A stretch of 64,000 bases of DNA from an uncultured Dehalococcoidia bacterium (GCA_951812535.1 CATOSK010000002.1:1-64000), one strand, 5' to 3'. Positions 16,270 through 25,673 are shown, numbered from the stretch's first letter. Notes: a model not told the origin generated them from the letters alone. Made by a program: numbers and translations.

Positions 16270-17049
16270 TTACCGTTGGGGAGCCGGCCCGAGATGGCTT
16301 CCCGCGTCCACCAGGATCGTTTCGCCAGTGACGTGTTCCGCTCCCTCCAGCAGCCAGAGCACGGGATCAGCTACGGCCTCCGTGGTCCCTGCCTTCTTGA
16401 GCGGGGCCGACTGAGCGTAGCGGTCGATGAAGGAATTGTAGTTCTCCTCGCCCAGCCCTTCCCGCCACCACCGGGTCTGCATCACGCCGGGGCAGACGGC
16501 GTTGACCCTTATCTCCGGGGCCAGCGCCCGGGCCAGGGAACGGGTCATTACGTTCAACGCAGCCTTGGAAGCGGCGTAGGCAATGGAGCTGCCCGTCCCG
16601 GTGAAGGCGGAACCCGAGGAGACGTTGACCACCGCGCCCATTCCCTGGTCCTTCATGGCCGGGGCCACTGCCCGCACCATCTGGAAGGCGCCGACCACGT
16701 TGACTGCAAAGATGCGGTTGAAGTCCTCAGCCGACAGTCCCTCGAGGTCCGCATGGGGAACGATCTTGGACTGGGCCGCGTTGTTGACCAGGCCGTCAAT
16801 CCGGCCCCAACGGTCGAGCGCCTCGGAAGCCATCCGGCGGCAATCTTCGTCCACCGACACGTCGGCCTGGCACAGAACCGCCTCCGACCCCACTTCCCGG
16901 CAGGCAGCGGCGGTGACTTCCGCTTCGGCCAGGCTCCGGGTGTAGTTGATGACAACCCGTCCCCCCTTCGCCGCCAGGCGTTGGGCTACCGCCGCTCCCA
17001 AGCCGGTCGCCGATCCGGTCACGATAAACACTCCGCCCTGCACGTCCAT
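16270..17049 (-). CDS. SDR family NAD(P)-dependent oxidoreductase
   Basis: This 259-residue classical short-chain dehydrogenase has TGSATGLG (11-18) for the dinucleotide, NNAA (89-92), catalytic Ser in VNVSSGS (144/145) and YAASK (Tyr158, Lys162). ILVDAGSHLG near the end is the usual C-terminal block. It is of the FabG-like length and layout. I start at the ATG at 17049, 8 bases after GGGAGG, rather than at the overlapping GTG at 17058. Substrate unknown; it stands alone between the MFS gene and a repeat-rich gap. Confidence 0.92.
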   Translation of the reverse strand: MDVQGGVFIVTGSATGLGAAVAQRLAAKGGRVVINYTRSLAEAEVTAAACREVGSEAVLCQADVSVDEDCRRMASEALDRWGRIDGLVNNAAQSKIVPHADLEGLSAEDFNRIFAVNVVGAFQMVRAVAPAMKDQGMGAVVNVSSGSAFTGTGSSIAYAASKAALNVMTRSLARALAPEIRVNAVCPGVMQTRWWREGLGEENYNSFIDRYAQSAPLKKAGTTEAVADPVLWLLEGAEHVTGETILVDAGSHLGPAPQR

Positions 17050-17388
17050 TCCAGTCACCTCCCGCCGTCCGGCTCACGCCGGGCCTTGCGATTAACGTGG
17101 ACCGGATTATAGCGGATGGGCCAGGGAAGCCAACGGCTATCCGATGGAGGCAGAACAAACCCACGGGAAGAGCACAAGACCAACCGGAAGGACAGAATGA
17201 AGGAGAAGAAATTCCAAGCTACTATGCGGAAGCGATTTCAACGTGTTTTCACGCTCAATTGCAGCATTCAACTAAGCTTCACATCCCACCCGCCGCATCC
17301 CGGGCCACCCCACAGCCAGGGCAAACGCATTCTAATTTGAGGGGCTGATGGAATCGCGGGGCGAAGGGTATAAGGGTATAAGGTATGG

Positions 17389-17456
17389 CATCACTCCCAT
17401 CCTGACCCCCGCCTACGCGGGGGCAGGCTCTTCCCCCGTCAAGGGGGAAGGGACTT
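17389..17456 (-). repeat. Dispersed repeat family A, copy A5
   Basis: Full-length family A in inverted orientation relative to A3: TCACTCCCATCCTGACCCCC, the CCCCCGCCTACGCGGGGG palindrome, and TTCCCCCGTCAAGGGGGAAG. Confidence 0.8.
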
Positions 17457-17471
17457 CTTCAGAGGGCGAAT

Positions 17472-17630
17472 GGAAAGGCTGGAAGGATTTTTTCTGTCGC
17501 TTTTTGTCGCATTGTGTCGCTTTTTACCTCCGTGGCGGGGTTGGATTGGGGCTCTTGGGCACTCGCGATTTAGCTACCTGTAATCAGCGTAGAAACGCGG
17601 CACGGGGCTTGGCAAGGGGCAACTGTCAGC
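17472..17630 (+). repeat. Long dispersed repeat C, copy 1
   Basis: This 159-bp non-coding block is nearly identical (over 90% by eye) to 58285-58444. It has a T-rich start (TTTTTTCTGTCGCTTTTTGT), a GGCGGGGTTGGATTGGGGCT middle and a GGCAAGGGGCAACTGTCAGC end. Both copies lie beside family A repeats. No coding frame is shared. Confidence 0.8.
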
Positions 17631-17682
17631 AACGCTGGGAGGGGGCGCAGGGCCGAGGCTTTCTAAAGAGTATAAGGGTATG

Positions 17683-17730
17683 CCATCACCCCCATCCTAA
17701 CCTTCCCCCGTCGAGGGGAAAGAGACTTTT
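17683..17730 (-). repeat. Dispersed repeat family A, short copy A6
   Basis: Inverted short form: CCATCACCCCCATCCTAACC then TTCCCCCGTCGAGGGGAAAG. Followed by TTTGAGATAGTTTCTTG, shared with the sequence beside A4. Confidence 0.7.
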
Positions 17731-17883
17731 GAGATAGTTTCTTGTTCAGAGGTCCCTTAGAATGCGTTGGCCCTGCACCCGCAGCCCGTGGGCCTGCACA
17801 ACCCCGGAATGGGTGGTACCCTGTGCTGGGCCTCAGTAGGGAAGCAGGACTGCACTTGGAATCACAGGCCCTGGAGGAAACCG

Positions 17884-18921
17884 ATGGCAAAGGAACCGAT
17901 CCGCGTGGGACTCATCGGAGCGGGCGGAAATGTCAGGGCGCGTCACATTCCCGGGTTCCAGGGAGTGGAGGACTGCGAGATCGTGGCGGTGGCCAACCGG
18001 ACCATCGAGTCGGGGAGGGCCGTGGCCGACCAGTTCAACATCCCCACGGTGTACGGCAACTGGCGCGAGCTGCTGGAGGATGAGAGCATCGATGCCGTGT
18101 GCATCGGCACCTGGCCCTACATGCACCGCACCATGACCCTGGCGGCCCTGGAGGCGGGCAAGCACGTTCTCACCGAGGCCCGCATGGCATCGGACTCCGC
18201 AGAGGCCCACGATATGCTCGACGCTTCCCGCGCCCATCCCGAGCTGGTATGCCAGCTCACGCCCACCTCCACCAGCTACACTATAGACAACGCCCTCAAG
18301 CGCCTGATCGACGAGGGGTTCCTCGGCGAACTGCTGTCGGTGGACTTCACATCCCTCCAGAACAACTTTCCCGATTTCGAACGCCCGCTGCACTGGCGTC
18401 ACGACCGGGACCTCAGCGGCTACAACACCCTGAACATAGGGGCGTCCTACGAGTCCATGATGCGCTGGCTGGGGCGGGGTAACCGGGTAATGGCCATGTC
18501 CAAGATTCATGTCCCCTACCGGGAGAATGATCAGGGTCACCTGACCTCGGTGACGATCCCCGACCACGTGGACATCCTCTACGAGCTGGCCAACGGGGGA
18601 CAGGTCCACATGCAGATGAGCGCTACCTCCGGCCTCAACGGCGGCAGCCACATCTGGATGTTCGGCACGGACGGCACCATCCATGTCGACTCCCAGCGCC
18701 GGGTGTGGGCCGGCCGGCGGGGCGATAGCGAGCTTGCCGAGGTCCCAAATCCGCCGGAAACCCAGGCCCGCTACCGGGTCGAGGAGCAGTTCACCAACGC
18801 CATACGCGGCACGGAGCAGGTGGACATGGTCGCCTTCGAGACCGGCGTGCACTACATGGAGTGGACCGAGGCGGTCCACCGCAGCGCCATGACCGGACAG
18901 GCGGTCTATCTGCCCCTCTAG
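17884..18921 (+). CDS. Gfo/Idh/MocA family oxidoreductase
   Basis: This 345-residue NAD(P)-dependent dehydrogenase has a Rossmann start GLIGAGGNVRARHIPGF (residues 9-25) and the family block EAGKHVLTEARMA, where the usual EKP Lys is replaced by Ala (EAR). The alpha/beta C-terminal domain follows. Family members oxidise sugars, inositols or related polyols. Loss of the EKP Lys may mean altered chemistry. The ATG at 17884 follows GGAGG. It heads a plus-strand operon with two LLM oxidoreductases (gaps 72 and 75 bases), suggesting a shared catabolic pathway. Confidence 0.88.
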   Translation: MAKEPIRVGLIGAGGNVRARHIPGFQGVEDCEIVAVANRTIESGRAVADQFNIPTVYGNWRELLEDESIDAVCIGTWPYMHRTMTLAALEAGKHVLTEARMASDSAEAHDMLDASRAHPELVCQLTPTSTSYTIDNALKRLIDEGFLGELLSVDFTSLQNNFPDFERPLHWRHDRDLSGYNTLNIGASYESMMRWLGRGNRVMAMSKIHVPYRENDQGHLTSVTIPDHVDILYELANGGQVHMQMSATSGLNGGSHIWMFGTDGTIHVDSQRRVWAGRRGDSELAEVPNPPETQARYRVEEQFTNAIRGTEQVDMVAFETGVHYMEWTEAVHRSAMTGQAVYLPL

Positions 18922-18993
18922 CCGTCCCCGGCTCAACCCACCCCACCACCGGGGCGGAGAATACTGAATCAAGGGAGTCGTCAAGGAACAGCT

Positions 18994-20058
18994 ATGCCCA
19001 CCACCGAAATCGGAGTCCAGTTCCACCTGCCCACCTATGCCCACGTCCCCCTGCCTCACCTGGTCGAGCTCGCCAGGGAGGGAGAGGCGAAGGGCGTCTC
19101 CCAGCTCTGGGTCACGGACAACCTGCGCAGCCGCCAGTCCTACGTGACCCTGGCCGCGATGGCCTGCAACCTGGACATCAAGCTTGGCACCGCCGTCACC
19201 GTCCAGTACTTCCGCAACCCGGTGGACTTGGCCGACTCGGTCGCCACCCTCAGTGAGCTGATGGACGGGCGGGAGCTGAGTATCGGGCTGGGAAGGGGCA
19301 ATTCCCGCACTCCCCGGTTCGTCGCCACGCCCAGCCCCGTCAGGGTCTTGGGCGAGACCGCCCGGAGCCTGCGCCGTCTGCTGGACGGCGAGGCGGTCTG
19401 TTTCGCCGACTATCCGGCCCTGTTGGACTACTACCACTTCAGCCCCGGCGCCGTCTTCCAGTTGAACTTCCGTCCCGCCGCGCCTGTCAATATATTCTGC
19501 GGCAGCAACGGCCCCCGCGGGCTGGCCGTCGGCGGCCGGCACATGGACGGCCTCATCTTCGGAGGCCACTACATGGCCGCCCTACGCACGGGAAGGGTGC
19601 CCGAGCTCCTGGAGGTTTTCGACCATTCCCTTCCCGAGGGAAAGGACCCGGTGGACGTCCCCAGGGTGGCGGAAATCAAAATCTCCCTGTCCCGCGACGG
19701 GGACCGTGCCCGGGAGTTCGTCCGGGACAGCGCCGGGACTCGTGTGCTGAACATGTACCGCCAGGGGTACACCCCCGAGGATATCCAGAGGCTGGGGGTC
19801 GCCCTGCCCGACATTGAACGGCTGGACCAGGCCGAGCGGAAAGGCGCAACCGCCCACGAGTTCGGCTCCCTCGTTACTGACTCCATGGTGGATGCCATCT
19901 TCATCGCCGGTGCCCCGGGAGACTGCGTGGAGCGGATGCTGGAGGTACGGGATACCGCCCGCCAGCAGGGCTTCGGCCAGCTCATGTTCTCTGAGCTGGG
20001 CCCCGACGTGGACGAGGCCATGTCCCTTCTCTGCGACGAGATCATCCCGGCCCTCTAA
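18994..20058 (+). CDS. LLM class flavin/F420-dependent oxidoreductase
   Basis: This 354-residue protein has the luciferase-like TIM barrel. Visible blocks are GVSQLWVTDNL, IKLGTAVTVQYFRNP, LSIGLGRGNSRTPRF and GAPGDCVERMLEV near the C-terminus. These correspond to the F420 or FMN phosphate and substrate regions of 5,10-methylene-H4MPT reductase-like enzymes. Whether it uses F420 or FMN cannot be decided. It is second in the operon 17884-21183. The start has AAGGA upstream. Confidence 0.88.
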   Translation: MPTTEIGVQFHLPTYAHVPLPHLVELAREGEAKGVSQLWVTDNLRSRQSYVTLAAMACNLDIKLGTAVTVQYFRNPVDLADSVATLSELMDGRELSIGLGRGNSRTPRFVATPSPVRVLGETARSLRRLLDGEAVCFADYPALLDYYHFSPGAVFQLNFRPAAPVNIFCGSNGPRGLAVGGRHMDGLIFGGHYMAALRTGRVPELLEVFDHSLPEGKDPVDVPRVAEIKISLSRDGDRAREFVRDSAGTRVLNMYRQGYTPEDIQRLGVALPDIERLDQAERKGATAHEFGSLVTDSMVDAIFIAGAPGDCVERMLEVRDTARQQGFGQLMFSELGPDVDEAMSLLCDEIIPAL

Positions 20059-20133
20059 AGGGGCCGTCCCCGCCCTGTTATACTCCCCCGCAAGGCTTGG
20101 CCAACCCTCACCGGAGCTACGGAGGCAACACCC

Positions 20134-21183
20134 ATGGCGGAATCCATCAGCATCTCCATGCGCGTCCCCGGCACATCCCCCATGCCCGACATTCTCGACA
20201 TGATCCGACGGATCGAGGCGGCCGGGTTCGACGGGGCAGGCATCCTGGACAGCCAGATGATCTGCCGCGACACCTTCGTGACCCTGGGCCTCGCCGCCGC
20301 CAACACCACAAACCTCAAGCTCTTCCCCGCGGTGACCAACCCCTTCGGGCGCATCCCGCCGGTGCTGGCTGGAGCGGCCCAGACGGTGGCCGAGATTGCC
20401 CCGGGCCGGACCAGGTTCATCATAGGCACGGGCTACACGTCGGCTAGCACGATCGGAAGGCGGCCTGCAACCCTGCGGCAGATGCGCCGCTGCATCACAG
20501 AGGTCCGCGCCCTTCTGGCGGGTGAGACGGTGGACTACAACGGCCTGACCAACCGGCTGGACTTCGCCAGCAGCGATGGCGGTCACGGCGTGCCCGTCCT
20601 CATGGCCGCCTCCGGTCCCGGTTCCCTGGAGCTGGCGGGAGAGGTTGCCGACGGAGCCCTAGTGCTGGTGGGATACACCCCCGGGATGGTGGGTAAGGCC
20701 CTGGAGCATCTGGAAGCCGGTGCCAGGCGCAGCGGCCGTACCCTGGACGACCTGGACATCATGTTCGCCGTCCGGACCTGCGTCGCCAGCTCCACCGAGG
20801 AAGCCCGCCGGCTGGCCCGCCCAGTGTCGGTGCACTGGGGACTCATGTGGGGCGGCCCCAATTGGCTCCCTCATTCCGGCCTGGAAATACCCCAGTACGA
20901 AATACCCCTGGCCGTGCGGGACATCTATCCCGATCTGGGGCACGCACCCAACTGGGAAGAGGCCATCGAGCTGACCCGGTTCGTCAGCGACGAGGTCAAT
21001 GGCCAGTTGTGCGACGCCATGGGCCTGGTCGGAACGCCTGAGCACTGCGTTGACCGCATCCATGAGATGGCGCGGCACGGGGTGCGGCAGCTCTACCTGA
21101 TGCCCTGCCTCACCTTCGCCCCGCCGGAGGCAGAGGTGCGGGCCTTCGGCGAGCAGATCATCCCCGCTCTCTCCCCGGCCTGA
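20134..21183 (+). CDS. LLM class flavin/F420-dependent oxidoreductase
   Basis: This 349-residue protein shares the luciferase-like barrel: RIEAAGFDGAGILDSQ, TKLFPAVTNPFGR-like strand (NLKLFPAVTNPFGR), TRFIIGTGYTSA and GTPEHCVDRIHEM. The order and spacing of these motifs fit F420-dependent methylene-H4MPT reductase-like enzymes. The ATG follows ACGGAGG. It is distinct in sequence from the preceding LLM protein, so the pair is not a recent duplication. It may supply a heteromeric or sequential oxidation step with its neighbour; this is inference. Confidence 0.88.
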   Translation: MAESISISMRVPGTSPMPDILDMIRRIEAAGFDGAGILDSQMICRDTFVTLGLAAANTTNLKLFPAVTNPFGRIPPVLAGAAQTVAEIAPGRTRFIIGTGYTSASTIGRRPATLRQMRRCITEVRALLAGETVDYNGLTNRLDFASSDGGHGVPVLMAASGPGSLELAGEVADGALVLVGYTPGMVGKALEHLEAGARRSGRTLDDLDIMFAVRTCVASSTEEARRLARPVSVHWGLMWGGPNWLPHSGLEIPQYEIPLAVRDIYPDLGHAPNWEEAIELTRFVSDEVNGQLCDAMGLVGTPEHCVDRIHEMARHGVRQLYLMPCLTFAPPEAEVRAFGEQIIPALSPA

Positions 21184-21873
21184 TCAACACCCCCTTCCCG
21201 CGTCATCCCCGCGCAGGCGGGGGACCCGGAGTCGTCGTTGGTCAGGGAGGCGTTTCCAGTGGTCTATACCCGCATGTGTGGGTGAACTTTCCAGGGCCAA
21301 CCCCTCGTTCTCTGACCGCACTGGCCGTGGCGCCGCGTCGAGATTCGCCATGGTCGTCCTCAGGAGGTGCGACAGTTGGGATAGGCTTGGCGACCCGTCG
21401 GCGCAGGCGTGGGAGTTGCGCACCAAAGCATCCAGTGGGCGTTGAGGGCCACGAGTATCCCATCTCGGGCAGCCATTGCTATTGGCTTGGACATGTTCGT
21501 CTCCTCATTTTCAGGCTAATCACGTTGGAAAGTGAGTGCGTAAGCTCCAGTTGCGGCCCACATTCTCAGTTCGAAACCGTCACACTCAGGGTGTGTGGGA
21601 CCCAACGCCGTCGCCCGTAGAATCGTAGAAGACCGGGCCGTAGAAGCTTACCTTGACGAAATGCTCACCCGATGCCGGAGCTTTCCACACGAACGCCGGG
21701 GTAACCCCCGTGACCGCCCCAGCCCTCCACCCTCCAGCTATCGGAATCCTGCAATTCCACCCAGGAGCCGGTAAGTGTGCTCAACTCTAAACCAAAGCCA
21801 AGGTGAAATGGGCAGAGTGATGGGGTAAATTCGTGGAGGTACTTGGTCAGTTGATGTCGGGAGTCGTGAGGGG
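21184..21873. other. Intergenic region with family B repeat and IS edge
   Basis: No gene seen in 690 bases. It starts with a family B palindrome (21198-21230). The block CTAAACCAAAGCCAAGG followed by TGAAATG at 21787-21810 precedes the IS630 remnant and recurs at 2535-2558, so it is a candidate IS end. Confidence 0.5.
21198..21230 (-). repeat. Palindromic repeat family B, single copy
   Basis: Contains GCGTCATCCCCGCGCAGGCG, the reverse of the GTCCCCGCCTACGCGGGGAT motif that is tandemly repeated at 58901-59219. Confidence 0.7.
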
Positions 21874-22691
21874 TTGATGATGGGTGTGAGGGAGATAGGC
21901 CGGTCTCTGGAACAATGGTCTCTGGAACAATGGCAGATGGAGGTCAAGGATTTGCGGCGGCGGATGATTCTGGCGCCGACGCCCCGGGAGCGGGAGCGGT
22001 GGTACGCCATCTGGGTGTTGGCGCAGGGCTGGACCGCCTCGGCCACGGCGGAGGCGCTGGAACGGGATCCCCATACGATAGGCCGGTGGGCCACAGCCTT
22101 CGGCGAGGGAGGGCCTGCCGCCCTGATATTCGAACCGACCGGCGGTTCCCCCCCGCCCTTGACCAAGCGCAGCAGGAGGAGTCAAAAGAGGCGGTGGAGC
22201 AACCGCCCGCCACATCGGGCATCGGCCTGGCCAACTGGTATTGGCTGGTATTGGAAGGTGGTGCGCCAGTTTGTAGCGGAGCGGTTCGGCATCAGCTTGA
22301 GCCGAAGCAGTTGCCTGACCTGGCTGCACCGGCTGGGGTTTGCTTTCAAACGGCCCAAGAAGCTTATGCTCAAGGCGGACCAAGCCAAACGGGAGGCTTT
22401 CGTGGTGGAGTACGCCGAACTGAGGGAGGAAGCTGGTCGGAGCGAAGCCAGGATATTCTTCGCCGACGAGGCCCACTTCCGGGCCGACGCGGAACTGAGG
22501 GGCAAGTGGGTGCTGAAAGGCCAACCTGCATTGGTGGAATCGACCAGCCCGCAGTATGGCGAGAATGCCAGCTACTACTCGGCGGTGTGTCTGGAGACGG
22601 GCGAGGTGGAATGGATGGAACTGGAGGGCAACAGTAACAGCGGGACCTCGGTTACTTTTCTGAAGCAACTGAGGAGAAAGCACCCCGGGGT
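21874..22691 (+). pseudogene. IS630-type transposase, 5' fragment, frameshifted
   Basis: The N-terminal helix-turn-helix region (LAQGWTASATAEALERD) and the first catalytic Asp of the DDE domain (ARIFFADEAHFRAD) are present. The protein is cut where the second Asp motif should follow (LRRKHPG). The frame is shifted between a run of seven C at 22148-22154 and a 10-bp tandem duplication at 22235-22254; between these points the correct sequence is in another frame (PALDQAQQE...). A 15-bp in-frame duplication lies at 21902-21931. The right part is replaced by the IS21 element. Non-functional. Confidence 0.85.
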
Positions 22692-22717
22692 TGTCGATTT
22701 ACCGAATCAATGACCCT

Positions 22718-22750
22718 CTGATTTACAGGGTCATAGACCGACCCTGGGAG
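22718..22750 (+). repeat. IS21 left inner terminal repeat
   Basis: CTGATTTACAGGGTCATAGA followed by CCGACCCTGGGAG; inverted partner at 25337-25369 with three mismatches. Confidence 0.8.
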
Positions 22751-22788
22751 GGTGATGTTTTGAGTAATATCAGGTCTTGGCCTGGGGG

Positions 22789-23609
22789 TCAATCACCTCC
22801 CTTGCCACCCAGGAGTTTCCGGTGGGGCGACAGTTTTTCCCGGTAGCTGGCCCCCTCGATGACGATCTGGTAGCTGGCATTGGCCAAGCGGTCCAGGGCG
22901 CTGTTCCCGAGGATGGGATCGTCGAAAAGGCTGAGCCATTCCTCCACGGCTCGGTTGCTGGTAATGATGAAGCTGGAGACCCTATGTCTGCCGATGATCA
23001 GTTCGTAGAGGTCGGCCGACTGTTGGGCTGAGAGGCGGTGGAGGCCCAGGTAGTCCAGGATCAAGAGATCCGGGGAGAGAAAGGATCGGAAGGTCCGGTC
23101 TACCGACGGTCTACCGAGTTGTCGACCCGGCCCTGGGTCATGGCCCTGAAGAAATCAGAAGAAATCATCGGCGTGGAGGAAGCGGACGGTATGTCCGGCG
23201 CGTAGGGCGGTGTAGCCGAGGGCCTGGGCGAGGAAGGTCTTGCCCACACCGGCGGGCCCCACCAGCAGGACGTGCTCATGCTTGCTCAGGAACTCCAGGG
23301 AGAAGACGGCATCCAGCCGGCAGTCCTCCAGTCGAAGTCCTCCAGTCGAAGTCCTCCAGCCGAAGTCCTCCAGCCGGCAGGCCTCCTGGAATCCGCTGGA
23401 ATCCGGCGGCCCTGAGTCGCAGTTCCACGCGCCGGTGGGCCCGTCGGTTGACCTCGTCGGAGAGGATGATCTCCAGGGGAGAGGATGATCTCCAGGAAGG
23501 AAGCGTAGTCCAGCTGCTCCCTGCGGGCCAGGGCGATGGGTTCGGTCAGGGTGTCAGCCCTGGCGCCCAGCTTGAGTTGCTTGAGCAGGGGTGTGAGTTC
23601 GGTGGTCAT
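22789..23609 (-). pseudogene. istB: istB, IS21 helper ATPase, frameshifted
   Basis: The N-terminus MTTELTPLLKQLKLGARADT, a Walker A (GPAGVGKTFLAQALGY, encoded near 23220-23265) and the C-terminal LILDYLGLHRLSAQQSADLY / IITSNRAVEEW blocks are all present but in different frames. The breaks coincide with tandem duplications at 23459-23496, 23386-23405, 23322-23377, 23148-23167 and 23096-23117. Removing one copy of the 19-bp and one of the 10-bp duplication restores a continuous IstB-like frame by eye (LSDEVNRRAHRRVELRLRAA). The ATG at 23609 keeps AAGGAGA. Confidence 0.85.
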
Positions 23610-23619
23610 GTTGGTCTCC

Positions 23620-25293
23620 TTAAGCCGTACGGCGGTAGTGGTTGGTTTGGGAAAAGACGGAGCCTGGCCTGGCGAAGCGACCTTCGGGCAGGGGTTCGGG
23701 TGCCTGGGCCGTGGTCTCCACCTCCAGGGCCTGCACCAGGATGCGCTCCAGGCGCCTGACGTCCCTGACGTCGATGAGGTGGACCTACAGGGCCCGGCGG
23801 CAGGCGGCGTCGAGGCGGAGGGGAGTGTAGCGCTCGCCCAGGCGCAGCAGCTTATGCCCCTGCCTGACCTTGGCCCAGGGCAGGGGGCCGTTGAAGAGGC
23901 GCTCGGCGAACTCAGCCACGGCGGGAGCCAGTTCGGTGGCCTTGGCCTTGATGCCGTCGGGCGCCCTGGTGGTGTAGGCGGAAAGTTCGGCGGGGTAGTT
24001 TCGGCGGGGTATTTCGGCGGGGTAGTCCTGGGTGTCGGTGGCGCGGCCGCCCCGGGGCTGGCGGAGGTGGGTCTTGATCAATTGGCCTCGGTGGTAGATG
24101 CGCACCAGCTTGCTGTCCACCCTGGCCTCGAGCTTCTGGCCTGGGGGACACCGGGAGGAGGGCACCGAGTACAGGGCCTGCAGGCACTGGATGTGATGGT
24201 GCTGGTGGCCTTGGCATTGCGCCAGGGCATTGCGCCAGGGCATTGCGCCAGTCGGCGATCTCGTAGAGCTGGCCGTCCCACGGGAGCAGGGACTGGCGCT
24301 CCTCGTCCTGGAAGACCACCAGGGGCTGCCTGAGGGTGGTGCCGTGGATCCGCAGTCCCGCCCGCAGTCCCGCCACCTGGGAGCACCACCGCTGGGCCTG
24401 CATCCGTACGTCGGCCAGGTCCTGGAACTCGCCTCCCTTGTGGAACTCGCCTCCCTTGAAGAAGCGTTCCCGGGCGTGGGGGACGCCCCGTTCCACTTTG
24501 GGCTTGTCCTTGGGATGACGGACCCGGGCCGCATCGGCAATGAAGCCCCGGCGCTGGGAGTATTCCAGGAAGCCCCGGGTGAAGACGGGATACAGGGGGT
24601 CTGCCGTGGCCACCGCGGGAGGGAAGCTGTCGATGACCAGGTACCGATGACCAGGTACCTGGGGATGCCGCCGAAGTAAGCCCAGGCCGACTCCAGGCCG
24701 GCGATGACGTCCTCCAGCTTCTGGTTGAAGATGGGCCAGAGGAAGCTGTGCCTGGAGTAGCCCAGCACCAGGATCAGGGCCCATAGCGCGCGGCGGCGGC
24801 CGGTCTCGGGGTCGTGGATCAGGGCCAGGCGGCCGAAATCCATCTCCGCCACCTCGCCAGGCGGCGTCTCTTCCATCCGCACCGTGGACCGGCGCGGCCT
24901 TTGCCACTGGCGTCGCTCAATGAAACGCCGGACCGACTGGCAGGTCACCGGACAACCCCGGGCCAGCAGCAACTCGTGGATACGGGTCACCTGTAGCCGG
25001 TCGCCGGTGATCCACCGGTAGATCTGGTCGGCCCACCGGGCCAGCAGCTCCTCGGTGGGCGTCTCCGCCTGCCTCGGCCCCGACTGGCCCATGGCCGCCA
25101 GCCGGCTCAACTGGTCGTCGGTCGGAGCGGGGCCGTCCCGGGCAATGCCCTCCGCCTTGGCGGCGCTCAGGTACTTCCGAACCGTGTTCCGCGATACACC
25201 GGTCCCTGATGCAATTTGGCGGTACCCCTCGCCTGCTTGCCAGCGCCGGATGATTTCCTGTATCTCCACTCTGGTAACCTCCCAGTACGCCAT
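23620..25293 (-). pseudogene. istA: istA, IS21 transposase, frameshifted
   Basis: The N-terminal HTH (GYRQIASGTGVSRNTVRKYL) and rve integrase core are visible. DDE residues are Asp in EMDFGRLALIHD, Asp in RYLVID(S)FPPAV and Glu in HPKDKPKVERGV. The frame is lost at the 14-bp duplication 24631-24658, and later at the 13-bp triplication 24213-24251 and others. The natural C-terminus (RPGSVFSQTNHYRRTA) ends at 23620, 11 bases before istB. DVRDVR in the tail reflects a 9-bp duplication at 23755-23772. Non-functional as written. Confidence 0.85.
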
Positions 25294-25336
25294 CGCTGCA
25301 CCTCACTTCAGAAGTGCCCCAATGGTCGCCGATTGG

Positions 25337-25369
25337 CTCCCAGGGTGGGTCAATGACCCTGTCAATCAG
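25337..25369 (-). repeat. IS21 right inner terminal repeat
   Basis: Inverted partner of 22718-22750, followed outward by two further TTGAC/GGTCAATGA-type copies up to about 25423. Confidence 0.8.
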
Positions 25370-25425
25370 GGGGGCAATGACCTTGTCAATTTTCCATGTT
25401 TACTGGGTCAATGATCTTGTACATT

Positions 25426-25605
25426 CACAGTGTGATGTCCCGCCAATGCCTGGACCGCCGCATCCCCGACCAGAGCGCCATGCGGCGGGAGGTGGCAGCG
25501 TGGCAAAATCAGCGCAACCGGGACGGAGTACGGGTGGACTGGCGCTTCACCACCGCAGATGCCCGCGTCAAATTGAAGTCTCTCTACCCATCAATACAAC
25601 ACTGA
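25426..25605 (+). pseudogene. IS630-type transposase, 3' fragment of another subgroup
   Basis: Encodes RQCLDRRIPDQSAMRREVAA, then VDWRFTTADARVKLKSLYP and a stop at 25605. This is the typical C-terminus of one IS630 subgroup. The left remnant at 21874 belongs to a subgroup with a different C-terminus, so the two pieces are probably not halves of one gene. The DDE core is missing. Confidence 0.75.
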
Positions 25606-25645
25606 TGGACTACTAGCCTTTCCCCTAAATTCCGGGTCGACGCGA

Positions 25646-25673
25646 AACGCCCCACCAACCACGGCGGGGCGTT
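25646..25673. terminator. Terminator hairpin downstream of ccmE
   Basis: AACGCCCC / GGGGCGTT, 8-bp stem with a 12-base loop, lies 29 bases beyond the ccmE stop on the minus strand, followed there by TTCGCG. On the plus strand it is followed by GTTCTTGTTC, so it may work both ways. Confidence 0.6.

Larger units (their letters stand above)
17050..17883. other. Repeat-rich intergenic region
   Basis: No gene is visible in 834 bases. It contains family A copies A5 and A6 flanking a 159-bp copy of repeat C, so the order is A, C, A. The phrase TATAAGGGTA occurs just before both A copies. The left 300 bases hold no recognisable element. Confidence 0.6.
21902..24658. repeat. Cluster of thirteen tandem micro-duplications
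   Basis: Perfect or near-perfect short tandem copies occur at 21902-21931 (15 bp x2), 22235-22254 (10x2), 23096-23117 (11x2), 23148-23167 (10x2), 23322-23377 (14x4, near-perfect), 23386-23405 (10x2), 23459-23496 (19x2), 23755-23772 (9x2), 23986-24026 (13/14x3), 24213-24251 (13x3), 24350-24373 (12x2), 24423-24458 (18x2) and 24631-24658 (14x2). All lie inside transposase genes, and most change the reading frame. Confidence 0.85.
22692..25423. mobile_element. IS21 family element, degenerate
   Basis: About 2.7 kb bounded by TGT...ACA tips. Inner terminal repeats at 22718-22750 and 25337-25369 are inverted and 30 of 33 bases match. Additional TCA(A/T)TGACCC copies lie at both ends, as in IS21 multiple TnpA-binding sites. 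It contains istA and istB on the minus strand, both frameshifted. The left flank is one IS630 transposase and the right flank a different one, so no target duplication is visible. Exact tips are inferred. Confidence 0.8.

Noticed and set aside
23536..24333. 265-residue plus-strand protein in the IS21 region
   Set aside because: It is antisense to istA/istB and has no recognisable domain.
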